The notes under the pieces: generated by a model
The model's database searches: none
What the model was told of the DNA's origin: nothing
The model's input: only the letters and a program-made list of their open reading frames with translations
Program-made: the position numbers and the translations under genes
Shown: positions 1 to 4,652 of the stretch, in pieces
How the letters are laid out: every line of letters begins with the position of its first letter
How positions within the stretch are numbered: position 1 is the stretch's first letter
Source: Solirubrobacteraceae bacterium
GTDB lineage: Bacteria; Actinomycetota; Thermoleophilia; Solirubrobacterales; Solirubrobacteraceae
DNA length: 6,297 nucleotides
NCBI GenBank assembly: GCA_030149625.1
Contig: JASLHP010000252.1
Coordinates: 1-6,297, forward strand
Direction of reading: 5' to 3'

Positions 1-2
1 CG

Positions 3-815
3 CCCGCGCCGAGCTGGACGGTCAGCGAGCGCCGCGAGGTGGCGCCCGGCTCGCAGGGACGCGCTCGCGCAGGCGTCGCCAGGAGCCTCGAGCGCTGCGG
101 CATCGGCGAGGCGCTCGCGAACGAGCTGATCGAAGGCGCGAGCGCCCACGCGCTCGCGCTGGCGCCGCGCGCGGGCCTCGCGCAGGCGGTGCGCGCGACG
201 CTCGCGCAGCGCATCCCGGTCGCGCCGCCGCTGCCGAGCAAGGGCGCGGCGATCGTGATCGTGGGCGCCGGCGGCGCCGGCAAGACGACATGCTGCGCGA
301 CGCTGCTGGGCGCATACCGCAAGAGCAGCACGCTGCCCGCGAGCTTTGCGACGATCGCGCGCGAGCCGGAGCGCGGCGAGCTGCGCATGATCGTCAGCCC
401 GCACGTGATCAAGCCGGTCGCGGCAGGCGCTCCGCGGGCGCTGCGGGCGCTGCGTCGCGCGCGCGGCGAGGGCATCGCCGTGCTCGACACGCCGAGCGTG
501 TCTCCCCGCGATCGCGCGGGCATCCGCGAGCTGGCGCGCCTGCTCGCGGAGCTGGCGCCCGAGCGGGTGGTGGTCGCGCTGCCGGCGACGCTGGGCGCGA
601 CGGCAGCCGCGCAGTTGCTGCAGGCGCTGAAGCCGCTCGGCGCCAACTCGCTCGTGATCACGCACGCCGACGAGACGGACCAGATCGGCGTCGCCGTCGA
701 GGCCGCGTGCCGGTTCGAGCTCGCCCCCGAGTACATGCTCGAGCACGCGCGCGCCGGCGGCTGGCGGCTGCGCCAGATCGCGCCGAGCGCGCTCGCCGAG
801 AGGCTGCTGCCATGA
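3..815 (+). CDS. FlhF-like SRP-family GTPase, 5' partial, degenerate motifs
   Basis: The frame is open from the left edge, so the true start lies outside; GTG at 39 is only an internal candidate, and residues here count from it. The first 60 residues are helical and Ala/Leu-rich, like the N domain of SRP-type GTPases. A P-loop follows (VGAGGAGKTT, residues 75-84, with K82 and T83). The later signatures are altered: where FlhF has DTAGR there is LDTPSV (149-154); where it has TKxD there is THADET (208-213); no DTxR (G2) motif is found between them. Lys82 to Asp150 is 68 residues, which looks short for the family. The end (GGWRLRQIAP) resembles the C-terminal G-domain region of FlhF. FlhF normally places flagella or promotes early assembly at the membrane. 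Linkage to PilZ and flagellin genes supports a flagellar role. Whether this version hydrolyses GTP is doubtful. A different SRP-like or MinD-like P-loop protein is the main alternative. Confidence 0.75.
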   Translation, partial: PAPSWTVSERREVAPGSQGRARAGVARSLERCGIGEALANELIEGASAHALALAPRAGLAQAVRATLAQRIPVAPPLPSKGAAIVIVGAGGAGKTTCCATLLGAYRKSSTLPASFATIAREPERGELRMIVSPHVIKPVAAGAPRALRALRRARGEGIAVLDTPSVSPRDRAGIRELARLLAELAPERVVVALPATLGATAAAQLLQALKPLGANSLVITHADETDQIGVAVEAACRFELAPEYMLEHARAGGWRLRQIAPSALAERLLP

Positions 816-1462
816 AATTCGGACGCGGATCGTCAGCGCCGTCGAAGCCGGTCGCGCTGCCGGAGCGCGCGCAGACCGTGACGCTGTTTCCGCGCGGCGG
901 CAAGGGCATCGCCGCGCGCGTGCTCGAGTGCGAGCCGGACGCCTTGCAGGTAGCGATCATGGTGCCGGTCGCGCGGCTGAGCGCGCGCGAGCTCGACGGC
1001 CTCGTGCTCGAATTCGTCGCGCCGCAGGGCCGCGTGCGCCTCAGCGGCACGGCGACGATCGAGGATCCGGCCGACCCCGACGTGCTGCGCATCGCCTCGC
1101 CTCGCTCGATCGAGGTGCTGCAGGAGCGCGAGTACGTGCGCATCCGCTCGGCGCGTCCCGCGCTGGTCTACGCCGGACCCAATCTCACGCCTGTCGAGAG
1201 CTACACGGTCGACCTCAGCGGTGGCGGCTTCCTGCTCGCCGGCCCGGACACGCTGAAGATCGGCGAGGAGGTGCGCTTCACGCTCACGCTCAAGCAGAAC
1301 GAGCTCGTCATCAGCGGCACCGGCGAGGTCGTGCGCGTCGATCGCCAGGGCCGTCGCGCGGTCGCGTTCAAGTCGATCGCCGAGCTCGATCGCCGCCGCC
1401 TGATCCGGTTCATCTTCGATTGCCAGCGCGCTGAACGTCAGCGCGGGCTGCAGAACGGGTAG
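812..1462 (+). CDS. PilZ-domain c-di-GMP receptor, YcgR-like
   Basis: 216 residues. ATG overlaps the stop of the preceding GTPase gene as ATGA, with GAGAGG (798-803) placed 8 bases upstream as Shine-Dalgarno. Residues 15-100 form a beta-rich N-terminal domain like the YcgR N domain. The C-terminal PilZ domain (about 103-205) starts with the arginine motif REYVR (R106, R110) and carries DLSGGGF (D134, S136, G139). These are the two c-di-GMP contacts defined in PilZ proteins (RxxxR and D/NxSxxG), so ligand binding is very likely intact. In known YcgR proteins the loaded form acts as a brake on the flagellar motor or switch. The flagellar neighbours support that role here. Length and domain order match YcgR. 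There is no signal peptide or membrane segment, so it should be cytoplasmic. Alternative: a PilZ protein for another c-di-GMP output such as polysaccharide export. Confidence 0.9.
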   Translation: MKFGRGSSAPSKPVALPERAQTVTLFPRGGKGIAARVLECEPDALQVAIMVPVARLSARELDGLVLEFVAPQGRVRLSGTATIEDPADPDVLRIASPRSIEVLQEREYVRIRSARPALVYAGPNLTPVESYTVDLSGGGFLLAGPDTLKIGEEVRFTLTLKQNELVISGTGEVVRVDRQGRRAVAFKSIAELDRRRLIRFIFDCQRAERQRGLQNG

Positions 1463-1468
1463 CCGGCG

Positions 1469-1993
1469 ATGGCGGCCGCGACGGCAACCGAGGCGGCGCC
1501 GGCGGTGGACGAGACCGCGGTTGCCGCCGCCGCCGAGCCGCGCGCGCCCGCGAAGCCGGACGCGAAGAAGGGCGGCAAGGCCGAGAAGAAGAGCGGCAAG
1601 GCCGAGAAGAGCGGCAAGGCCGAGAAGAAGTCCAAGCAGAGCGAGACGCAGGACGAGCAGGGCGGCGGCGCGCCGAACATCGCCGCGCACCCCAGAGCCG
1701 CGCGCGCCGTGGCTCGCGCCAAGGGTTGGGGCGGGCTGATCGGGTTCGTGCTCGGCGGCTATCTGTCGCTGCCGACGAACACGCTCGCGGGCGCGGGCAT
1801 GCGCGCGCTCGTCGCCGGCGTCGTCTGCTACGTGGCGGCGTGGGGCGGCGCGGTCTTCCTCTGGCGGCGCCTCGTGATCCTCGAGCTGCGCAGCCGCGAG
1901 CAGCAGCTCGCGAGCACCGTGCAAGCTGCTCGCGCGCGCCGCGAGCTACAGGCCCCCGGCGCTGAGCGCGCGGCCTCGAGGACCGGCTCCTAG
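1469..1993 (+). CDS. Membrane protein with Lys-rich repeated N-terminus, unknown function
   Basis: 174 residues, starting 6 bases after the PilZ gene with no clear Shine-Dalgarno, so it is probably translationally coupled. I do not recognise the family. Residues 1-30 are Ala/Pro-rich; 31-57 are strongly basic with three copies of Gly-Lys-Ala-Glu-Lys; 58-85 is a polar linker. Two hydrophobic stretches follow, about 88-101 and 112-131, separated by a short loop with Pro102 and likely to form a helical hairpin. After Trp-Arg-Arg (132-134) comes a charged, probably helical tail (138-165) that could be a short coiled coil. There is no cleavable signal peptide. The basic N-terminus and Arg-rich tail suggest both ends are cytoplasmic (positive-inside rule). 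Position inside the flagellar run suggests a membrane accessory to the motor or export gate, but that rests on context alone. The coding frame is supported by GC-rich third positions and tight spacing. Confidence 0.75.
   Translation: MAAATATEAAPAVDETAVAAAAEPRAPAKPDAKKGGKAEKKSGKAEKSGKAEKKSKQSETQDEQGGGAPNIAAHPRAARAVARAKGWGGLIGFVLGGYLSLPTNTLAGAGMRALVAGVVCYVAAWGGAVFLWRRLVILELRSREQQLASTVQAARARRELQAPGAERAASRTGS
1574..1627 (+). repeat. Three 15-bp in-gene repeats encoding GKAEK
   Basis: The 15-mer GGCAAGGCCGAGAAG occurs at 1574-1588, 1595-1609 and 1613-1627, always in frame, with spacings of 21 and 18 bases. It encodes the basic repeat in the N-terminal part of the membrane protein and is likely to vary in copy number by slippage. 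Confidence 0.9.
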
Positions 1994-2007
1994 GGCAGGC
2001 CGCGGCG

Positions 2008-2217
2008 ATGGACCCGATTCAGCCGATCGCGCCCGGCCTGCACCAGATCGCACCGGCGTCGCGCCTGCCCGTCGATCCGCTCGAGCGCATCTCCCGCGAG
2101 CGCGATCGCCCCGACGGCGACGCGCAGCGCCGTCGCCGCCGCGAGCCGCCGCCCGCGCCGCCGCGTGATCCCGACGACGGCGACGATCAGCATCCGCACG
2201 TCGACGTGCGCGCCTGA
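2008..2217 (+). CDS. Small Arg/Pro-rich hydrophilic protein of the flagellar run
   Basis: 69 residues. ATG lies 14 bases after the previous stop, with AGGGCAGG (1992-1999) overlapping that stop and placed 8 bases upstream as a Shine-Dalgarno. The N-terminal half has Pro-Ile/Val steps (DPIQPIAPG, residues 2-10; PVDPLERISRERDRP, 21-35). A run of five Arg (41-45) and a Pro-rich stretch (47-52) follow, then an acidic patch (DPDDGDD, 54-60), and the protein ends in HPHVDVRA (62-69). It has no hydrophobic segment or signal peptide and looks largely disordered. I cannot name the family. Similar short proteins with a charged middle and a ValAspVal/LeuArgAla-type end may occur in flagellar clusters of related bacteria, but that is an impression from memory. 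It might be a small chaperone, export adaptor or regulator; this is unproven. The good ribosome site and coupling argue that it is translated. Confidence 0.6.
   Translation: MDPIQPIAPGLHQIAPASRLPVDPLERISRERDRPDGDAQRRRRREPPPAPPRDPDDGDDQHPHVDVRA
2195..2210. repeat. 16-bp perfect palindrome at the end of the small gene
   Basis: CGCACGTCGACGTGCG reads the same on both strands and sits in the last codons of the 69-residue gene. As RNA it could only form a 6-bp stem with a TCGA loop, and no T-run follows, so it is not a convincing terminator. Its core CACGTCGACGTG matches the dyad repeated four times just downstream. Confidence 0.75.
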
Positions 2218-2220
2218 GCG

Positions 2221-2296
2221 CTCACGTCGCGTGCCTGTGCTCACGTCGCGTGCCTGTGCTCACGTCGCGCGCCTGTGCTGACGTCGCGCGCCTGAG
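2221..2296. repeat. Four tandem 19-bp repeats upstream of flagellin promoter
   Basis: The unit CTCACGTCGCGTGCCTGTG occurs exactly at 2221-2239 and 2240-2258, with one change at 2259-2277 and a few more at 2278-2296. The segment 2203-2218, which ends the small gene, is a further degenerate copy lacking one base, so the array may have grown from that gene's 3' end. Each good unit holds the dyad CACG-TCG-CGTG. The period of 19 bp is just under two helical turns. The array ends 66 bases before the flagellin -35. It could be an operator array or only slippage debris. There are no spacers, so it is not CRISPR. Confidence 0.85.
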
Positions 2297-2362
2297 CCCA
2301 CGCATTCACAGGCAGGAATCGAGGCTGGGAGAGGGAAATTCCTGGCAAGAGCAAATCTCGTC

Positions 2363-2389
2363 TCAAGTTTCCCGGCGCGCTGACGATAA
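2363..2389 (+). promoter_or_regulatory. Sigma-28 (FliA/WhiG-type) flagellin promoter
   Basis: TCAAGTTT (2363-2370), an 11-base spacer, then GACGATAA (2382-2389). The known flagellar sigma-28 consensus is TAAAGTTT-N11-GCCGATAA, so each half matches at 7 of 8 bases with exact spacing. Transcription should start near 2396, giving a leader of about 60 nt before the flagellin ATG. This places flagellin in the late class, controlled by a FliA-family factor and presumably an anti-sigma factor encoded elsewhere. Confidence 0.85.
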
Positions 2390-2442
2390 TCGGCGTGGGT
2401 CGACACGGAGTCGGCTCGGGACCTGACCAAACGAACGTCATC

Positions 2443-2448
2443 AAGGAG
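2443..2448 (+). promoter_or_regulatory. Strong Shine-Dalgarno of flagellin
   Basis: AAGGAG lies 8 bases before ATG 2457. It is the strongest ribosome site in the window, fitting a very highly expressed structural protein, and it fixes the flagellin start. Confidence 0.9.
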
Positions 2449-2456
2449 ATGAACGC

Positions 2457-3473
2457 ATGGGCCTCACGATCAACAACAACCTGGAGGCGTTGAACGCCAG
2501 CAGGAACCTGAACAACACCGAGAACATGATCTCGCAGTCGATGGAGCGTCTGTCCTCGGGTCTGAAGATCAACTCGGCAGCCGACGACGTCGCCGGCTAC
2601 GCGATCAGCCAGAGCCTGCAGAGCCAGGTCAACGGCCTCAACCAGGCGGGCGAAAACATCCAGGACGCGGTCGCCATGGCGCAGACCGCTCAGGGTGCGC
2701 TCAACGACGTCAACGAGATGCTCCAGCGCGTTCGTGAGCTCGGCGTGCAGTACTCCAACGGCACGACTTCCGAAGAAGACCAGAAGGCGATCATCTCCGA
2801 GGTCACGCAGCTGACCGATGAGATCAAGCGCGTCGGCGAAACGACCAGCTTCAACGGCAAGGACCTGCTCAACGCCGCTGAAGAAATCAAGTTCCAGGTC
2901 GGCGCCAACGACGGCGAACAGATCAGCGTCACGACGGTGAAACTGTACGCGTCGATCGAAGAAGAGCTCGACCCGACGACGCTCGGCGAAAGGCTCGTTC
3001 CGCCGCTGACGGCCGAAGAAAAAGAAAAACGGACCGAACTCGAAGAAACCGTCACGACGCTGAAGAAAGAAATCAAGGAAGAAGAAACGACGCTCAAAGA
3101 AGAAGGCAAGACCGCTGAAGAAATCAAGGAAGCGGTTGAAACCAAAGTCGAAGAAGAGGCAACGGCCAAGACCGAAATCGGCGAAATCACGGGGCCGGCG
3201 GCGACGGGTCTGAAAGAACTCGACGAAGCTATCGCTACCGTCTCTGGTCTCGCTGGTGAATTCGGTGCCGTGCAGGACCGCATCCAGTACACACAGTCGA
3301 ACCTGGAAGTGTACAGCCAGAACCTGACCTCGGCGGTGAGTGCACTCGTCGACGTGAACATGGCCACGGAAATGACCAACTTCACGAAGGATCAGGTGCT
3401 CCAGCAGGCCGGCGTGGCGATCCTCGCGCAGGCCAACCAGCTGCCCGACGCGGCGCTGCACCTGATCGAATAA
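2457..3473 (+). CDS. fliC: Flagellin, filament subunit with coiled-coil-like central insert
   Basis: 338 residues. The N-terminal D0/D1 region (1 to about 155) has family signatures: NNNLEALNASRNL, RLSSGLKINSAADDVAGYAIS (split around residue 40), the QRVRELGVQ helix (90-98), FNGKDLL (132-138) and FQVGAN (146-151). The C-terminal D1/D0 region (about 252-338) has QNLTSAVSALVDVNMA, FTKDQVLQQAG and ILAQANQ. Between them, residues 165-245 are a Glu/Lys/Thr-rich helical segment with heptad spacing (L195, V199, L202, I206, L213), a turn near 216-221 and a second helix, instead of the usual beta-rich D2. This segment uses GAA and AAA codons and is AT-richer than its surroundings. Subunits are exported through the flagellar type III system and polymerise outside. 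Sigma-28 promoter and strong ribosome site fit. Odd points: the usual SRI(R/A)DxD motif is SALVDVN (295-301), and the protein ends in HLIE, not the common LLR/LLQ. Confidence 0.97.
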   Translation: MGLTINNNLEALNASRNLNNTENMISQSMERLSSGLKINSAADDVAGYAISQSLQSQVNGLNQAGENIQDAVAMAQTAQGALNDVNEMLQRVRELGVQYSNGTTSEEDQKAIISEVTQLTDEIKRVGETTSFNGKDLLNAAEEIKFQVGANDGEQISVTTVKLYASIEEELDPTTLGERLVPPLTAEEKEKRTELEETVTTLKKEIKEEETTLKEEGKTAEEIKEAVETKVEEEATAKTEIGEITGPAATGLKELDEAIATVSGLAGEFGAVQDRIQYTQSNLEVYSQNLTSAVSALVDVNMATEMTNFTKDQVLQQAGVAILAQANQLPDAALHLIE

Positions 3474-3501
3474 ATCAGATAGCAGTTTTCCAGACCTTCC
3501 T

Positions 3502-3532
3502 CAGCGGTGGCGCCTAGAGGACGCCACCGCTG
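3502..3532 (+). terminator. Perfect 11-bp hairpin after flagellin, no T-run
   Basis: CAGCGGTGGCG (3502-3512) pairs perfectly with CGCCACCGCTG (3522-3532) around a 9-nt loop, 28 bases after the flagellin stop. No run of T follows, so it is either a T-poor terminator of the kind proposed in actinobacteria or a stabilising 3' stem on the flagellin mRNA. Confidence 0.7.
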
Positions 3533-3556
3533 CAGTGAAGCCCAGCTGACCGCCGG

Positions 3557-3575
3557 CCGATGTTTCACACATCGG
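3557..3575 (+). other. Short inverted repeat CCGATGT-N5-ACATCGG
   Basis: A perfect 7-bp stem with loop TTCAC, extendable by a G-U and a G-C pair (3555-3577). It could be an RNA hairpin or a DNA operator. The left arm also contains GCCGAT, the core of a sigma-28 -10, but no good -35 is present. Confidence 0.5.
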
Positions 3576-3668
3576 TCACCCCGCGGGCAGTCGGGTCATA
3601 TCGCTTCGGGCGGTCCGGGAAAGGCCGACAGAAGCCATATACCGCCGCTTCATCGAGGGAACGGTGGT

Positions 3669-3702
3669 GGGATGGGCGGTGACGGCCGCCCATCCCCTTT
3701 TT
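3669..3702 (+). terminator. Canonical rho-independent terminator
   Basis: GGGATGGGCGG (3669-3679) pairs perfectly with CCGCCCATCCC (3686-3696) around a 6-nt loop, followed by one C and TTTTT (3698-3702). This is the best intrinsic terminator in the window. It separates the flagellin unit from the CHAP gene, though it lies about 200 bases past the flagellin stop. Confidence 0.85.
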
Positions 3703-3778
3703 AAGGGTGAGTCGCCGCGTGGCCGTCGATCCGCGTCTGGGTGCGTGCACTGGTTCCGGGTCATGGCACGCACGCGGC

Positions 3779-3805
3779 TCACGGCGCCGTGCCCGCTGCC
3801 GATTA
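3779..3805 (+). promoter_or_regulatory. Possible sigma-28-like leaderless promoter of CHAP gene
   Basis: GCCGATTA (3798-3805) differs from the sigma-28 -10 GCCGATAA at one base. At the standard 11-base spacing the -35 would be TCACGGCG (3779-3786), a poor match to TAAAGTTT but sharing TCA-x-G with the flagellin -35. The start point would fall at about 3812-3814, on the ATG, giving a leaderless transcript. The strong terminator at 3669-3702 means the gene needs its own promoter. Confidence 0.35.
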
Positions 3806-3813
3806 CCCGGGCG

Positions 3814-4602
3814 ATGAGCCTCGAGGCGACGGTGCAGCGCATCTCCGCGATCCGCCAGGAGCTCGCGAATCCCGGCGCGCTGCTCGGCTCGAGTGAAATC
3901 ACGGGCGGCACCGAAGCGCCGACCGCGGGCACCGCCGCGGCCGGGGCCGGATCGTCGTTTGCGAGCGCGCTGCAGCGGGCGAGCTCCGGTTACGAACTCG
4001 CCGCCGGCGAAGCCTCGCAGGCCACAGCTGGCACGGCCGGCGTGAGCGGCGCGCCCGAGCTGAGCGGCGCGCCCGAGCTGAGCTCCTACTACCAGCCGCA
4101 GAGCCTCGACGGCGTGGCGGGCTCGACGGGGCTGGCGGGTCTCGACACGGCTGGCCAGAGCTCGCCGGGCGCGCGGATCGTGGCGATCGCCGAAAGCCAG
4201 ATCGGCCAAGCCGAGCAGCCGCCCGGTTCGAACGAATCGCCCGCGATCGCGACGTACCGCGGCGCGACCGCGGGCGCGGTGCCGGGGGCGCCGTGGTGCG
4301 CGTACTTCGCCTCGTGGGCGGCGCGCGAAGCGGGCGAGCCGATCGGCGCGATGGGCCAGGGCGCGGGCTCGGTCGCGAACGTGTGGTCGTGGGCGCAGAG
4401 CAGCGGCCGGGCAATCGCGAACGGCCCTGGCGTCGTGCCGCAGCCCGGCGATCTGATCGTGTTCGGCGACGAACACGTGGGCATCGTCAAGGACGTGCTG
4501 CCGAACGGCCAGATCCAGACGATCGAGGGCAACTACGAAAATCGGGTTGCGGCCAACGTGCGCAGCCCCACGGAAGCAACGGGATACGTGAACATGGGCT
4601 GA
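3814..4602 (+). CDS. CHAP-domain peptidoglycan hydrolase, probably flagellum-associated
   Basis: 262 residues from ATG 3814. In-frame starts further up (ATG 3763, GTG 3664) give an odd unconserved-looking leader or run into the terminator, so I prefer 3814. Residues 1-60 form a helix (LEATVQRISAIRQEL, 3-17), a Gly/Ala/Thr linker and a FASALQRA helix (49-56), a layout I associate with flagellar wall hydrolases of actinobacteria. A low-complexity linker (61-118) follows, including SGAPEL twice (78-89). The CHAP domain spans about 119-262: catalytic Cys162 in PWCAYFASW, His221 in DEHVGIV, and Glu238/Asn240 in TIEGNYEN complete the cysteine-amidase/endopeptidase site. There is no Sec signal peptide, so export through the flagellar type III route, as for FlgJ, is a reasonable inference. 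Likely role: local cleavage of the wall peptide to let the rod or hook through. A phage-type or general autolysin is the alternative. Confidence 0.85.
   Translation: MSLEATVQRISAIRQELANPGALLGSSEITGGTEAPTAGTAAAGAGSSFASALQRASSGYELAAGEASQATAGTAGVSGAPELSGAPELSSYYQPQSLDGVAGSTGLAGLDTAGQSSPGARIVAIAESQIGQAEQPPGSNESPAIATYRGATAGAVPGAPWCAYFASWAAREAGEPIGAMGQGAGSVANVWSWAQSSGRAIANGPGVVPQPGDLIVFGDEHVGIVKDVLPNGQIQTIEGNYENRVAANVRSPTEATGYVNMG
4044..4079 (+). repeat. Two perfect 18-bp tandem repeats in CHAP gene linker
   Basis: GAGCGGCGCGCCCGAGCT occurs at 4044-4061 and again at 4062-4079, in frame, doubling SGAPEL in the linker ahead of the CHAP domain. It looks like a recent slippage duplication that only lengthens a flexible linker. 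Confidence 0.9.
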
Positions 4603-4615
4603 CGCCGGGTACGAT
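4588..4615 (+). promoter_or_regulatory. Possible valS promoter (TAnnnT-type)
   Basis: TACGAT (4610-4615) fits an actinobacterial -10 (TAnnnT). GTGAAC (4588-4593) lies 16 bases upstream as a weak -35 inside the end of the CHAP gene. A start near 4622 would give a leader of about 30 nt to GTG 4653, or a leaderless message if TTG 4623 is the start. No terminator is seen between the CHAP gene and valS, so read-through is also possible. Confidence 0.4.
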
Positions 4616-4652
4616 CAACCGCTTGACGCCGCTATCGACACCAGAGTCGCGC

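Larger units (their letters stand above)
3474..3813 (+). other. 340-base non-coding region after flagellin, several hairpins
   Basis: No convincing gene. In order it holds an 11-bp stem just after flagellin (3502-3532), a second stem (3557-3575), a GC-rich stretch with a possible stem ACCGCCG/CGGTGGT (3641-3647 with 3662-3668, one G-U pair), a canonical terminator (3669-3702), and about 110 bases leading to the CHAP gene with a sigma-28-like -10 at its end. The part from 3540 to 3702 may be flagellin 3' UTR or a separate small RNA. Confidence 0.7.

Noticed and set aside
833..1924. Long open frame on the - strand opposite the pilZ and membrane-protein genes
   Set aside because: Composition is Arg/Ala/His-rich with long Leu/Ala runs typical of the reverse of GC-rich coding DNA; the + strand genes here have clear motifs.
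2221..2296. CRISPR array
   Set aside because: The 19-bp units are directly abutting with no spacers, and no cas gene is present; the same holds for the 15-bp repeats in valS.
2343..2358. TGGCAAG... resembling a sigma-54 -24 element
   Set aside because: The -12 GC is missing at the right spacing, sigma-54 is not expected in actinobacteria, and a strong sigma-28 promoter lies just downstream.
2241..3461. Long open frame on the - strand opposite flagellin
   Set aside because: It mirrors flagellin (Phe-rich runs opposite GAA/GAG codons) and runs through the tandem repeats; no family motif seen.
3561..3576. TGTTTCAC, identical to half of a parS site
   Set aside because: The other half (GTGAAACA) is absent; the symmetry present is the different CCGATGT/ACATCGG stem.
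3608..3670. Possible c-di-GMP-I (GEMM) or c-di-AMP riboswitch before the CHAP gene
   Set aside because: GGGC...GAAA...GCC gives a faint GEMM-like look, but the conserved core and ligand-contact bases do not match, no ydaO core is visible, and the terminator is more than 100 bases from the gene. A covariance-model scan would settle it.
3507..3704. Possible 65-residue protein after flagellin
   Set aside because: It runs from inside one hairpin to the T-run of the terminator, has no ribosome site and looks random.
3664..3813. Longer version of the CHAP protein starting at GTG 3664 or ATG 3763
   Set aside because: The first start is inside the terminator hairpin; the second has no ribosome site and adds residues unlike the helical start seen from ATG 3814.
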